From positions 4,050,177-4,114,176 of the forward strand of contig OY997654.1 in assembly GCA_963921795.1 (NCBI GenBank): 64,000 nt of DNA, written 5' to 3'. Below the pieces are notes generated by a model. That model searched no databases, was not told the origin of the DNA, and saw only the letters and a list, made by a program, of their open reading frames with translations. Positions 63,021 through 64,000 of the stretch are shown here, piece by piece (the stretch's first letter is position 1; every line of letters begins with the position of its first letter). Made by a program: the position numbers and the translations under genes. This DNA is from Nannobrachium achirus (taxonomy: Eukaryota; Chordata; Actinopteri; Myctophiformes; Myctophidae).

Positions 63021-63524
63021 TTAACTCATCTAGTGCCTTTCGCGTGATGTCACGCGATAAGTACTAGAGTACGTATAGTGCCGAATGCGTGATGTCGCGC
63101 GAAAAGTAATATATTACTGTAACGGCGAGTAAAAATACCTAGTACAATGGCCGACGCTCCGGAGACGAAATCCGCGCTGATTTGTCATCATCACGGCTCC
63201 ACGAGCACACAATAGTCATCCCATAACATTGAGGTGGACGGCCGATCTCATCTTTAATGTCCATTATCTCAAAACAACACTTTAGAAGCGAAGATGGAGG
63301 CAGATGCTCGCTTATAAAACACATGTATAAACGCTCCTATGCAATCCAGCATGGCACCACGTAAACAATGTTCGGTTCCGTCGCAGGATCCGATGACGTC
63401 AGACCGGAAGTACTTCCGGTCTAGACTTCTGGCCTTCAAAATAAGACAATGGCCGTTAATGGGGCCGGGAGGGGGCACTCTGGACCCCCTAATCCGTTAA
63501 TGTCCTGGGCTCTGGATGAGTTAA
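63021..63524. mobile_element. TTAACTCAT MITE, copy 2
   Basis: TTAACTCATCTAGTGCC to GGATGAGTTAA; interior matches 51808-52312 (CATCATCACGGCTCCACGAG, GATGACGTCAGACCGGAAGT). Confidence 0.8.
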
Positions 63525-64000
63525 TAGCAGTGTTTGTCTAGATGTGGAATTACATTTACTGTGTTACATTTACTTCAGTAACTTTCTGAATAAATAAACT
63601 TTCTGAGTACTTAAATCTGTAGTGGAAACTGGAAATTACATTTACTTTTACTTTACTTGGGTATTTACATTGTTCAGTACTTCATATTACTCCACTACAT
63701 CTCAACGACAAATCTTGTACTTTTTATTCCACTACCTTTAGAAAAGAAGCAGGATGACATCATGGTGTGACGTGAAAAGAAGCAGGATGACATCATGGTA
63801 TGAAGTGAGGACTGCAGCAGCTGACCTGGAGAAGTGGAATCGTTCTGTTTCTTAGGCTGGATTTAGACTGCAGTAGCCTGAATCAGATCTGAGCCACATC
63901 CAGATTGGAATCCGATTGGTTTAAATGGTCACATGTTCACATGGAACACATCAGATTCCATTCTGGTTGTGACACAGATCTGATTCAGGCTGGATTTGAC
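63525..64000. other. Window end, repeat remnants
   Basis: An AAGTA/TTACTTT-rich stretch resembles 25690-26290. AAAAGAAGCAGGATGACATC is tandemly repeated twice (about 63739-63810). After 63856, AGGCTGGATTT and GAATCAGATCTG recur inverted near 63970, the likely start of another element that leaves the window. Confidence 0.5.

Overview
The window is teleost fish genomic DNA. It contains a NACHT exon with the fish-type FISNA extension, fish-type NLR leucine-rich-repeat exons, an AIG1/GIMAP GTPase exon, tRNA-derived SINEs, very many CA/GT microsatellites and dense hAT and TTAA-site DNA transposons. Genus cannot be told from this stretch. All convincing host coding sequence lies on the + strand, as exons separated by transposon-rich introns.

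Host exons run from about 7.3 to 50.1 kb: a transmembrane exon (7373-7495); two short linker exons (16107-16133, 17617-17664); a complete GIMAP GTPase exon (20048-20677); two more short exons (22898-22945, 27522-27533); a CARD-like exon (27802-28041); a 1.7-kb FISNA-NACHT exon (28412-30143); and three LRR exons (41919-42089, 49522-49692, 49918-50067). Every junction is GT-AG. Every junction up to NACHT is phase 1 and every junction from NACHT onward is phase 2, so the eleven exons can be spliced into one open frame of about 1,117 codons. The predicted order is transmembrane segment, GIMAP GTPase, CARD, NACHT ATPase, LRRs, a possible membrane-anchored GTPase-NLR immune receptor. I know of no described protein with this order. 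The 5' end lies upstream of the window and the 3' end is uncertain. Two or three neighbouring genes remain the alternative.

The two large LRR exons are near-identical copies inside a segmental duplication. The first copy is inflated by about 7.6 kb and 3.5 kb of inserted repeats. Between 31.6 and 41.7 kb the DNA is mostly one Helitron2/Helentron-like family (TTAAGTGTGCCTGC start, AT-rich stem-loop and CTAG end, internal 129-bp minisatellites). Two empty sites present in this same window define its ends.

The flanks and other introns are a nest of mobile elements. At least nine hAT-type elements have perfect 8-bp target duplications, and several more are likely. There are TTAA-site elements, a 387-bp TRIM retrotransposon with tRNA-like LTRs and a tRNA-His primer site, a 5'-truncated L1 insertion and SINEs. 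Two long palindromic elements (519-2969 and 54135-58629) carry decayed genes for a PIN/FEN-like nuclease protein with a cysteine-rich CXC-like tail. A second palindrome family (16195-17473 and 60430-61324) and a dispersed hairpin built on ACAAGCTCACAACGCG are also present. No rRNA, functional tRNA or CRISPR was found.
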